Origin: Cryptomeria japonica
Taxonomy: Eukaryota; Streptophyta; Pinopsida; Cupressales; Cupressaceae
Direction of reading: 5' to 3'
DNA: 64,000 nucleotides
NCBI RefSeq assembly: GCF_030272615.1
Contig: NC_081411.1
Span: forward strand, 211,064,744 to 211,128,743
The notes under the pieces are model-generated. The model searched no databases. It was not told the DNA's origin and worked only from the letters and a program-made list of their open reading frames with translations. Made by a program: the position numbers and the translations under genes. Positions 23,565 to 33,311 of this stretch are shown piece after piece. The stretch's first letter is position 1, and each line of letters opens with the position of its first letter.

Positions 23565-24365
23565 CTACTTATCATCCATTTCATTGTTCACAAAACCAAG
23601 ATCTATCCGAGTCTCAAAACTGTCAGAGCACTCAGTGTAAAAATTGAGATTTTCAATATGAACTAGTTCTCGTTGACTTTCCCTGTAGTCGTATTTCCTA
23701 CGACACATGGGACAGCAGTTCTTAATTTTGGTGGATCTGAGGATACAATTGTAGTGAAATATGTGCTTACATGGCAACTCTTTCATATCCCCAAAACACT
23801 TTTCCAAAGGATCCAGACATATGGCACACACATTCTCATGGTCACAACTTATTCCTTCACTGGGCAATCCCAAAATCTCTTTGGCTTCTTCATCAGTGTT
23901 GATCTGATATTCATGAAAGTGTTGAACACCATGAATTTCTTCCGCGTGTTGATGCTCAACATTACAATCCATAAAAAAGTGCTCCAGCCATAACAAATCT
24001 TCCATTCGAAAATCTCTGTCATTGAAATCAGGAGAACGGAAATCTTGCTGATTTTGAGATTGAGGGGAAGGATTATTAAGGCATGCAGAAGACCCATACA
24101 TGATTTTAGCAGCACGGTCATATTCAAGCGCAGCCTCACAGGCTGTGTCAAAAGTGCCCAGCCATAGACGTTTTCCTTCGTCGGGTTCTCTAATTTCTGC
24201 AACCCATTTACCCCAACTGCGCTGTCTCACTCCTCTGTAATTACTCGAGCATTTCTTAATTCCTTTGTTGGGTTCTCTAATTTCTGCAGCCCATTTGCCC
24301 CAAGGGCGCATCCTAACTCCTCTGTAATTTCTGGAGACTTTCTTATCTTCCCCTGTTCTTTCCAT
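23565..24365 (-). CDS. AP2/ERF (DREB2-like) - RING-H2 fusion protein, 266 aa
   Basis: This is a single uninterrupted exon. The ATG at 24365-24363 is chosen because upstream in-frame codons offer only a TTG, and a TATA-like box lies ~112 bases upstream. Residues 43-99 are a complete AP2/ERF domain ([19 protein letters not shown], then WLGTF and an amphipathic helix with AA..YD.AA); Val14 and Glu19 of that domain (V55, E60) are DREB-type. Residues 14-42 are an extra copy of the three-strand beta-sheet portion, with Ala at position 14. Residues 118-134 are acidic/hydrophobic and EDLL-like, possibly an activation segment. Residues 180-221 are a RING-H2 finger with all eight ligands (C180, C183, C199, H201, H204, C207, C218, C221). 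AP2/ERF proteins bind GCC or DRE/CRT promoter elements; RING-H2 fingers recruit E2 enzymes. The predicted role is a nuclear transcription factor with built-in ubiquitin ligase activity, which is inference. A fusion artefact is unlikely because no intron or stop separates the domains. Confidence 0.88.
   Translation of the reverse strand: MERTGEDKKVSRNYRGVRMRPWGKWAAEIREPNKGIKKCSSNYRGVRQRSWGKWVAEIREPDEGKRLWLGTFDTACEAALEYDRAAKIMYGSSACLNNPSPQSQNQQDFRSPDFNDRDFRMEDLLWLEHFFMDCNVEHQHAEEIHGVQHFHEYQINTDEEAKEILGLPSEGISCDHENVCAICLDPLEKCFGDMKELPCKHIFHYNCILRSTKIKNCCPMCRRKYDYRESQRELVHIENLNFYTECSDSFETRIDLGFVNNEMDDK
24174..24347 (-). repeat. 87-bp in-frame tandem duplication within the AP2 domain
   Basis: 24261-24347 and 24174-24260 are adjacent copies of an 87-bp (29-codon) unit, about 83% identical over 84 bases compared by hand. 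Each encodes YRGVR..WGKW.AEIREP plus a short linker. Because the unit is a multiple of three, the frame is preserved. Only the second copy is followed by the AP2 helix. Confidence 0.92.
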
Positions 24366-24476
24366 GCTATTGCGGTACCAAACGAATTTGAATTCGTTCA
24401 AAACCCCTCGAAAAAAACAAAATCTCCAACCCAATATAAAACTGATCTGATGAATTGAGACGCCGATGCTCAATTT

Positions 24477-24485
24477 GTATATAAT
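24477..24485 (-). promoter_or_regulatory. TATA-like box of the AP2-RING gene
   Basis: The minus strand reads GATTATATACA about 112 bases upstream of the chosen ATG, which would leave a 5' UTR of roughly 80 bases. No other TATA-like word lies closer. Confidence 0.5.
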
Positions 24486-24612
24486 CGGTGCCTTGACGAC
24501 TACGTTTCCTGAAGTTTCCTGGAAGCTGAACTAAAACCACACAATGCAAGAAACTTTGCCGTTTGCAACGGTCATTTACTGATATTTTAAGATGTATGGA
24601 AGCTTCATGGCT

Positions 24613-24705
24613 AAGTAACCAATGCCATACGCAATTGCGTTCGTAAGCGGAAGACAAAAGCATATTTTATAAGTAAACCAATGCGATACGCAATTGCTTA
24701 CATAG
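24613..24705. promoter_or_regulatory. paired direct repeat in the AP2-RING promoter
   Basis: AAGTAACCAATGCCATACGC at 24613 and AAGTAAACCAATGCGATACG at 24671 start two ~35-base copies spaced 58 bases apart. Each also contains CGCAATTGC and a CCAAT word. They lie ~250-340 bases upstream of the ATG. A paired cis-element is plausible; the bound factor is unknown. Confidence 0.5.
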
Positions 24706-24849
24706 GCGAAAAGTCAACTTTCCCATCCCTTTTGAAGAGCATTGAAGTGTGGTGTGGTTTATCAACCATGATCTCTATTTGGATCCTTATCAACTTTTTT
24801 TTTTGATGATGGATTATTATTTTGGTCTGAAATGTCAAGGAAAAAAAGA

Positions 24850-25275
24850 GTTTAAATCAGATATTAGTTCTTTTTTTAAATCTAATGGATTGTGGAAAAT
24901 CAGTACTAACTATTGAACGGTTTTGACAAAAAACAAAAGATCTAAATTATGTCTCTTTCTAAATCTAATGGATTGTGGAAAATTAGTACCAACTATTGAA
25001 TGTCTTAAACAAAAGATACAAGATTTAAAATAGGTCTTTTTCTAAATTTAATGGATTGTGAAAAATTAGTATCAAGTTTTTAATGCCTTTGAAAAAAGAC
25101 ACAAGATTTAAACTAGGTCTCTTTCTAAATCTAATGGATTGTGGAAAATTAGTACCAACTATTGGATGCCTTTGACAAAGACACAAGATTTAAACTAGGT
25201 CTCTTTCTAAATCTAATGGGTTGCGGAAAATTAGTACCAACTATTGAATGCTTTTGACAAAAGAGACAAAACAAT
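24850..25275. repeat. 83-bp tandem array, about five copies
   Basis: The word AATGGATTGTGGAAAA and variants start at 24884, 24967, 25050, 25133 and 25215, giving periods of 83, 83, 83 and 82 bases. Each unit also carries TTAGTACCAACTATTGAATG, a GACAAAAGA-type phrase and CTCTTTCTAAATC. Copies 4 and 5 are the most alike. The array starts about 490 bases upstream of the AP2-RING ATG. Confidence 0.93.
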
Positions 25276-25279
25276 AAAT

Positions 25280-27030
25280 TTGTTAGATTAAAATATTTAA
25301 TAATTTGCACAATTTCTTCATCACTAAGAAATAATAAATGGCTCCACTTGCCTTCAAGAGTGCAACCCTACCATTTTCATCTTGGCCACAAAAGAACCAA
25401 TGGCATAATAGGGAAATTTGTCACACTAACAATTTTGAGAGTAGATGAGATAACGCTGCATTCCAACTCTATATAATATTCCTTTTACTTCTCTTAGCAT
25501 TTTTAAAAGTAACTAGTTCCCACCACTACTGCCAACTTTTTGTGATACAAATAACACAATAGGAAGAAACTATAAAACTGATTGCTCTCATATTTTGAGA
25601 GATTATACAATGTTGCAAGAATCTTCCATATGATCAATGGGTTCAAATATATGTTCTCTTATGACAATTATTTTTAATTTATTGAAGTTGAACTCACCCT
25701 AGATGTTGATGTAGCTCTATAATCTAATGACACAATGTTTAAACCCATCAAATTGAACATGTGCCTTTAATTAATATTAACCTCCTTTCCATAGTACAAT
25801 TAATATTGTTACTTAAAAATATTAGAATAACGAAACTAATAGCACAACCCTACCCAAAGTGTAAGTGGAGAGAATAGCTCTATAGCTCTAGTGACCTCTA
25901 TTCGGATATTTTATTACAAATAAGAATCCAAACATTTCAGTGGGAACTAAAATAATAAAATTTCAAAATATAGAATAGTAAAGTTACGATTTCTTTAGGA
26001 AAAATTAGCATCTTTAGGATATCTTTTCCACTTCAATGATTCATAATCCTTTTCTAGATCAATGACCTCCTTATGGAATATTCTCTTCAATTTATCTTCT
26101 ATTATCAACTCTTGTAGAAAACAAAACCTCATTTGATGAATTATATATATCTTCTCAACCAAGGCCTTAGCCAAGTATATTTTATGAGATAGTTTCAATA
26201 GAATTTGGTCAATCTTTTTTCTCACATGTGGATTCAACACCTATGTAAAACAGAGAGAATTTGAATTTAGGCTTATGTAAACTATCCTCAGTGCTATCTT
26301 TTTTCAATCAGATACAAAGATATCTTTAATCATTCAGACTAACCTGGCTATATTGGTAACATTTTGTAACTCTACTTGTAGCTAATAAATCTATTATTAC
26401 ATCAAAAGAGATATCCTTTAATTGACTTCATTAAGTCGATTACTTTTGTGAGCCTGTGATGTTAACATCTACAACTCTATTCATTTCTTACTCTTGTACC
26501 TTCCAAAGTTTTTTCTAATATCCTTCAATAGTAAAATTGATCTTTTTCATCTTACAATCTAAGGAAATTCAATTAGATTATTATACATACATATTTCTCA
26601 ATGGAAACTTTGTTTAGATCTCAACACGCAACCTTTGAATCTTAATATCTTGTTTTTTCACTAGGTGTGCAACTAATTCACCATATATTTTATTATTTTA
26701 ATCTCTAGTTCTTACTTTTGGAGTTTCCTACTTAACTTTGACAATTATTTGGTTATAGGATTTTATATTTATTGCACTAGCTTTATATGTTCCTTGAGTT
26801 GTTCTTTAAAAATATTCATCCCTATTCATGTACTACATAGTATTAAGGATGTATGATTCCTTGTGGATTATTAATACTAAGGGTCACGTGATAAATCATC
26901 AATGCCTATGTGCTAGATTTTATAGAGATCTTATCTTTATACATGAGAGAGATTTATCCTCTCTTTTTCTCTAATTTTCTATTTTCTCTTCATAATACAT
27001 TCATGCAATAGTCATCTATTGATATTGATG
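25280..27030. other. gene-free stretch
   Basis: There is no recognisable gene. The minus-strand frame at 25995-26240 (81 aa, Lys/Ile/Leu-rich, predicted helical) has no family I recognise and sits in sequence without splice or promoter support. Confidence 0.4.
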
Positions 27031-27119
27031 TGTAGGTTACAATATGAGACCACCTACAAAGGACTACCTGAACTGAAACCACAAGGAAAAGTAATCTACT
27101 ACTATGTAAGTGTTAGTGG

Positions 27120-27600
27120 GGCTCTACAAGAAACAAAGTATGTGTGGTCATAATGGCTGAAAGCTGGAGTTTTGGAAATATTGGTTATACTTAGAATGAT
27201 TTTGCAAGTAGCATAGATGTCAAAAAGAGAAATTTTGGATGTCTTTTATTTAGGATTAGGGGATTTTCATGGGCATTAAAGAAACAACCTATAGTGACAA
27301 TTTCATCAGTCAAAGAAAATATGTAGTTGCAACTACCACATCATGTAAAGCAATATGGATGCATCATTTTTTATCAGATTTGTTACATAATCAAGACGAA
27401 CCAACACCAATCCTTTGTGATAACAAGTCAACAATCATAGTATCAAAGAATAATTTATTTCATAAGAGAAGAAAGCACATTGATATGAGGTACCACTTCA
27501 TTCAAGAATTGAATAACAATGGAGAAACCTATCTTAAATTCTACAAATCTAAAGATCAATTGGTTAACATTTTCACTAAGGCATAACAAAAGAACAACTT
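27120..27600 (+). pseudogene. Ty1/copia RNase H remnant
   Basis: Plus-strand codons from about 27190 read the DFA.SID..K...G phrase and the SWA.KKQPIVTIS block that open copia RNase H. After a frame change the sequence continues at 27269-27586 with YVVATTTSCKAIWMHHFLSD, ILCDNKSTI, HKRRKHIDMRYHFIQE and a C-terminal KSKDQLVNIFTKA. This is the carboxyl end of a copia pol polyprotein, which degrades the RNA strand during reverse transcription. The upstream RT is missing or unrecognisable, and a frameshift and stops break the remainder. Confidence 0.8.
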
Positions 27601-27660
27601 TGAATTTCTCTGTACAAAATTTGGGCATTGTTGATATTAAACTATTTAGTGGTAGAAATT

Positions 27661-27680
27661 AAGGGGGAGTGTTGGTAGGC
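27661..27680 (+). mobile_element. polypurine tract and start of copia 3' LTR
   Basis: AAGGGGGAG at 27661-27669 is directly followed by TGTTGGTAGG from 27670, the expected polypurine tract / LTR junction, about 75 bases downstream of the RNase H end. The far end of this LTR was not located. Confidence 0.65.
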
Positions 27681-29220
27681 ATTAATTCTTGCCAAAAAAA
27701 ATCAACAAATTGTCAAGCTCATTTAAAATAGAATTTTCTCACTGCCATTCTAGATGTCTCTCCCACCGACCTCCCCTCCATTTTCTACACATGTGTTTTG
27801 ACTATGTTGTATTCCATGTAGTGTTAAGACCTATTAATAGGGGCACTTGTAATCGATTTTTTCTTTTGTGGTTATCAAGTCTACCTTCAATTAATGATCC
27901 TATCCCATTAGACAAATATCCAACTTGATCATTTGACATAGCTCTTGTTGGTAGGTGTGTGGTTGTTCTCATAATTCTTCTCTTAATCTAAATAAATGTA
28001 AAAAATAAAATTAAACATTTAGCTAGCTAGCATCATACTACACACATACATTTACGTAACACATATAATAAGTGGCTTACAAGTTGAATTTTTAAAGTAA
28101 AAGGAAACTCACTTCTTCTTTTTGATTATCATCGATAGAATAAAATTCTACATTAATAAATGTAAGTACTCAATCTATTTACATATACTTTCATATGTGA
28201 TATATTGACTCTTTTCAACCATTTATATATAACTTCATATTTAATTAATACAATATTACAATTTATTTAAAATTACTCTTTACAACCTAAAATAATGACT
28301 AGATATTTCATAAAATGACAAGAACATTTTTATATTTCACATGTTGGATCTACATTGATAAAATATATAAGTTATTAGATTCATAATATAAATAAAACAG
28401 AAAACTATAAATAATCTGCACATTAAAGATTTGAACGAGATCATATGAGATTTGTCAATTTCTCTGTGATATTGATCAAATTATTACTGTAAGCATTTGT
28501 TTCAATGTGGTTTCTTAGATATTATTGTTGTGAATAATGCAATGGATTGTTTGTGAATTTATTTTATCAATTTTAAGGTAATCAGGATATGGAAATCTTA
28601 ACATAAACTACTGAAGCTGCACAAATTTTGTGATAGCCCAATGAAGAAATAAATTACGATCCTGCCAATGTCTATGTCATATGCCTCGATCCCTGGAAAA
28701 ATAGTTGTTGTATATATATATCTAAGAGTTGACATGTAAGTATATGTATATCATATATATATATATCTTAAGACCCACAAAAAAATAGAAACAATTGTCC
28801 CATATGCCGTACAAATTCGATATAAGGAAAAGACTGTCAAATTGAAAACCTTAATAAAAATTTATTACATTTTTAACCTATTGGTTACTCCAATATGTGT
28901 CCACGATAGACATATTTATTTCATGCACATTTGAGGACCATAAAGTTATTTTAATTTAAGTATATGAGGTATCTTCACTTAGGATAGATTAAAATATCCC
29001 AAGCGTTCAATTTATTGGGGTATAGAATAAAATTTTCATATGCTTTTTATGTCTTTTTATTAAAATATAGATAGAAATTAGAATAGAATATCTTAAAATA
29101 TTGGGAGAAAATAAGAATAGTAGCGTAGATTTATAAGTTGCAATCCATCATTTTGTGTCAAAATTTATTTCAATTTTCTCTTCAAATAGTGAATTATTTA
29201 TTCAAATTAATAGTCAAGAG
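27681..29220. other. LTR debris and AT-rich gene-free sequence
   Basis: No gene is present. The first few hundred bases are presumably LTR of the copia remnant. TA-rich microsatellite fragments occur near 28711-28765. Confidence 0.4.
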
Positions 29221-29273
29221 AACAGTAATATTCATAAGGAATTTTTTAAATTCAAGAAAGGCTACTTTACATT

Positions 29274-29489
29274 TTAGTGATTTGTAAAACCTTTTTCCTT
29301 ATTTTGTAGGGAAATTATTTGAATATCAATTTTGACAAAGTTATTCGTGAGCATGTTGTAATAGCTCATCAAGTCTATGAAACTTTTTATTTCAATTAAA
29401 TAATATTTCTTGATAACATCAATCTTCCTTGGATCCACTAGAATCTCTTTGCAAGAGATTATGTGGTCCAAATAGTTTAACTCTAGCAT
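29274..29489 (-). pseudogene. Ty3/gypsy reverse transcriptase scrap
   Basis: The minus-strand peptide carries LNYLDHIISCKEILVDPRK, then ID.IKK.....IKSFIDLMSYYN and NNFVKID. This matches the region after the RT catalytic motif in gypsy elements (YLGH.IS..GI.VDP.KI, then LRSFLGL.NYYR.FI..F). Only ~70 codons survive and there is no catalytic YIDD block. Confidence 0.7.
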
Positions 29490-30410
29490 TAATATTCCTT
29501 GATAGCATTCTATTCCATGATAGTGTTAATCTTTCTTGAATCCACTACAGTCCCTTTCCATAAGATTATGTGACACAAGTAGCGTATCTCTATTCATAAA
29601 AATGAACATTTAGATAGTTTCTCAAATAACCTATATTATCTCAACCTCTGATGTAGCAATCAGGATGTTACTTAAGTTCTTTTTGATCTTTTAAATAAGC
29701 CAAAATACCATTAAAAAACAATATGATAAATTGATCAAAGTAAATCCCAATAGATATTATTTATCCTATTCATGAAAGTTTCAAGTATATTAATTTACTC
29801 AAGAAAAGCACAACAAATTTGTAGTGACAAGATCTAATCTTATAGAAAGATATATATAAGTCTTCTTCCTTTATACTTAGTTAATATATGTGGTGACCCC
29901 AAATTTCAGCAAATATGTATTAATCAAACTTCTTAAATAGACACATATTGTGTACTCACTCAAGTTTGACCTATGTCTTAGGGATGACATTCTCCCCTTA
30001 ATAATACTACATTGTGATACTAAAACACACACACACACATATATATATTTGTTTTATTATATTTATTAGAGACATTAGATAAACATCAAATTCATTTTTT
30101 TTTAAAAAAATACTTCACAACCTAACTTCAACCTCAACTCTTAAAAAAAATGTATTTATATGTTCAATTTCATTTATCGAGACACAATGTTTACCTAATT
30201 TTATAAAATGTTAAAAAATTCAATTAGTTATACTTAAATAGAAGTATTCCTCGGAACCATCCAAATTGCCCAATGATCAAGGTCGATTAATGATTTCTCA
30301 ATTGCAATGACTTTTTTTTTTTTAAATGAACATTATCGACAATCGAACATTATAAATTTATATTGATTCTATGGATCTTATATACAGTCGAAAAGATTGG
30401 CTAGTATTTT
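29490..30410. other. gene-free stretch downstream of the U-box gene
   Basis: The sequence is AT-rich with no gene. A compound microsatellite lies at about 30024-30048 (CA repeats followed by TA repeats). Confidence 0.5.
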
Positions 30411-30414
30411 GGAT

Positions 30415-33100
30415 TTACAAGAAAGCGCCTTTTTCTTGCCACTCTCGAATGGCTGATCTCAGAGCAAAGTTTGCGATCAGATTCTTGTGCGCAAGTTTCT
30501 GGTTTGTCATGGGCGATGTGTCTTTTCCGCAATCGAACCATCCCTGAATTGCTTTCCTTTCGTATGTAAAGCTGTCTGCGGCAACGTAAGGATCCTCCAT
30601 AACCTCCTGCAAATCAGTACATTTTTTTTGGGTTAAAAACTAGAACCCTGATATTTGGTAGAATCAGATAAATATGGAACTAAAAATCTATCTTTAGACT
30701 GTTAGGGTTTTGTCGAGCAGAAAAATGATCAGTACCTGGAAAATTGGACAGATGAAGAAGCTCGGAACGCTTATTTTCTCGTCTACTTTCACCGATGGAT
30801 CAAGTTCGGTAATGGAGAGCTTTTCCCGTAGTGCTGCGAGCTCTTGGACGGCTTCGTGTCGTTCAAATGAGATTTGATTTAGTCTCTCAACCACTGCTCC
30901 AAGATTTTCTTCCGCTTTATTTCGCTGCCTTCTAATTTCTTCGTGTTTCTCTTCGGCGACAGTTAAGCGCGAGATCGCTGTTTCTTTCTCCATTACTGTT
31001 TTTCTGAAGGCACCTTCGAGGCATTTAAACTGATAAAGGCAAAGCATTTTGATTAATTTCTTTGCGGCAAACAATATTACAGTGTAAGTTAATTAAGAAA
31101 GAAGAAGTGTATATACTCTGTTATCAGCATTAACGGCAGCCGCTTCTGCTTTCATACGTTTGGCGGTTTCCCTTTGCGCTTCCTCTTTCGCATTTTCGCT
31201 CGATTCCAATGCCTCTATGATCTGTTTTACCAAGCTTTCAACTTCCTGCATCAATATTCAATATCTTCAATTCCTAAATTTATCGCAGATGCAGATTTAC
31301 AAATACGTTTACAATCTTTAACATTTTGACTTGTGTCGTTAAAGATCAGCTCAAAGAAATGAAAAAGTTTTAGGAAAGGAGAAAAAGATTTTTCCAGAAG
31401 AAATACTTGTGATCTTTGAGGCTCAGGCGGAGAGCAGCCTTCAACACTGAATCCCGCAGTCTCTGCCGCTGCCGATTCTGAAGAAACTTCATCGATCGCG
31501 TCAATTATTTTTGACCTGTTCAATTCTTCCACGGATGCAGGTGTCGAATCTCCATTGACTGGAAAAGTCGACGAACTTTGATTGTAGGTGTCCTTATCCA
31601 GCCGGAAGTTTCGCGGCAATGCAAGCAATTTACCAAAATCGTCTGGACAAAGACTTTTGTGCCTATTAAACTTCTGGTCTGCTATTTGAAATCCATTGCG
31701 TCAAGCAAAGACAACTTGTAAATTTCGGAGTCAATATTATTATTGCAAATATATATTTATTGATTTTTTTTGAACTGATAAATATACATTACTTACTATG
31801 ACGTACAGTGGACCCTGGGCTAAATGATACGAGTTTATCTTTGCACACAATCCACACGTCACAGGACTTGATCACGCGCCTTCGGACGTAATCCGCTTTT
31901 CCGGCTGCTACCATCTTTCTGTTCATAATATTTTACATTAAGAAATCGAAAATGTTGGGGGAAATACTAGTCCAAAGAGTGTAAATTATAAGAAGTCTAT
32001 GGAAAGTCTCCATTACAGAAGAATTGTTATGGTTCAGTATTATCAAAAGATTTTTTTTTCCGTTCTAGTGTTCTATCATTGAGTTACTAGTTTCTATCGG
32101 AAATAAGTCGTAATTTATATAAAATGAACAGGTTAGTGTTAGAATAATCTTCCAGTAAATGGAAGATCTTAAAGATCTTAGGCTCAAATCTTATGAAAGG
32201 TCTTCGGTTCAAATCTCATGAAAGATTGTCTATTTGAATCCATCAAAAGCTCAAATGAAATGTAGCAAAAAGGGGAAAAAATAAACTACACAAAGAATAT
32301 TGATTATGAAGAGGTCAATAACCTCAAGTAGAATACCTGAAAATTTAAATAAGAGCCTTTAACTGATCAATTAAAAAAACAGGAAAATCTCAACAGAAAA
32401 TTGTGCACGGTTGTCTCGAATACCTCGATATGCCACCGCTGGAAGAGCTTGTTCCCATGATAAGCTTGGTGATTCCGAGCTCTGAAACCACTTCAACAAT
32501 TCCTTTTGAAACGTCATTCTTTTCAACTACCAAAGGCTTTGCTTCGACCTGTTCTCAGATAGTTTCAGACAGTTGAACACAGTACACTAACTCTCCATAA
32601 TTCACCAAAGGCAGTGGGATTCGTACCTTGGCTTGTGTGCAAATCTCCAAATATTTATCAAGACATTTGTTCACATCCTTCTCTATATCCTTCATGTAGA
32701 CATTAACGAGATCCTCGTTCACTTGATCCACTGGGATTTTCCCAACTGCAAAATCACAAAACCCTCAAAATATTTAAAAAAAACAGAAACAAAACCCTAG
32801 CGGACATATGTACGAAAGTCAAGTTTCAATCCGATTAATGAGAAATCTCCTACTGGCTGAAGGGATGTGGCGAATTCGACGCTGGATATGAAGAAGAATT
32901 ACAAGCGCAGCCTGCCTGTTATCCAAGTTTTGGAAAGCCCATTTCAGTGCATTAACGCTCTCGCACAGATCTTTTCCGACGGCAACATAAATTTTCTGCT
33001 GCAAAACAGGACCTTCTGTCTGGATAATTTCTTCAATTTCTTGCTGTGTTGCTACCTGCACGGCGCTCTGATGGCCTGCTGTAGCTACTGCAGTTCTCAT
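30415..33100 (-). CDS. USP / coiled-coil / U-box E3 ubiquitin ligase, 8 exons, 499 aa
   Basis: Exons on the minus strand are 33100-32854, 32745-32627, 32548-32424, 31918-31797, 31678-31407, 31245-31117, 31029-30736 and 30606-30415. All seven introns are GT-AG and the exons sum to 1500 bases with no frame conflict. Residues ~36-195 are a universal-stress-protein-like fold (KIYVAVGKDLCESVNALKWA ... GITKLIMGTSSSSG ... SCDVWIVCKD). Residues 205-295 are a Ser/Glu-rich linker, and ~296-425 a charged coiled coil. Residues 427-496 are a U-box split across the last intron (FFICPIFQ | EVMEDPYVAADSFTYERKAI ... LIANFALRSAIREWQ). Related plant PUB proteins carry USP plus U-box, often with a kinase domain between coiled coil and U-box; no kinase is present here, as in the short PUB36/37-like class. 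U-boxes recruit E2 enzymes without zinc. Substrate unknown; cytosolic by inference, as no signal peptide or membrane segment is seen. Confidence 0.93.
32181..32225 (+). repeat. 26-bp duplication with tRNA B-box-like words in intron 3
   Basis: GGCTCAAATCTTATGAAAG and GGTTCAAATCTCATGAAAG lie 26 bases apart in intron 3 of the U-box gene. The second resembles the pol III B box (GGTTCAAATC). This is possibly a SINE relic, but there is no A box or tail to prove it. Confidence 0.35.
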
Positions 33101-33147
33101 TTTCCAAAAACTTGTGTACAGTTTGAAGAGGATTTAGCAGAACACAT
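33097..33147 (-). promoter_or_regulatory. upstream ORF whose stop overlaps the U-box start codon
   Basis: An ATG at 33147-33145 opens a 16-codon frame (MCSAKSSSNCTQVFGK) whose TGA (33099-33097) overlaps the main ATG in an ATGA arrangement. If transcription begins upstream of 33147, the main protein would depend on leaky scanning or reinitiation. The transcription start is not known. Confidence 0.5.
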
Positions 33148-33183
33148 TGCTTAATACATACGGCCATATGATTATCAAAACAT

Positions 33184-33209
33184 TTGACGGTCTGGCATTG
33201 ACCTTGACT
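33184..33209 (+). promoter_or_regulatory. cluster of three W-box-like TTGAC words
   Basis: TTGACG (33184), TTGACC (33198) and TTGACT (33204) lie within 26 bases, 84-109 bases upstream of the U-box ATG. TTGAC(C/T) is the WRKY-binding core. A weak TATA-like TTCTATATTCG (minus, 33221-33231) lies further upstream, so the cluster may fall near the transcription start. Confidence 0.4.
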
Positions 33210-33311
33210 TTTAACAGCATCGAATATAGAATATTCCCGGCTCAGGACAGCTGGATAATCTCGCGGTGGGGCAGAATATGTTAGGAAAATTCCATTTTGT
33301 TTAAATTTTCC

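Noticed and set aside
24366-24473. 36-codon N-terminal extension of the AP2-RING protein
   Set aside because: It would need a TTG start and begins almost at the TATA-like box, so it is most likely 5' UTR.
24850-25275. CRISPR-like array
   Set aside because: The 83-bp units are contiguous tandem repeats without unique spacers, in a plant genome.
25995-26240. 81-residue Lys/Ile/Leu-rich frame
   Set aside because: No family, splice or promoter evidence. In AT-rich DNA a frame of this length is expected by chance.
32181-32225. A tRNA gene in intron 3 of the U-box gene
   Set aside because: Only B-box-like words are present, with no A box, acceptor stem or cloverleaf.
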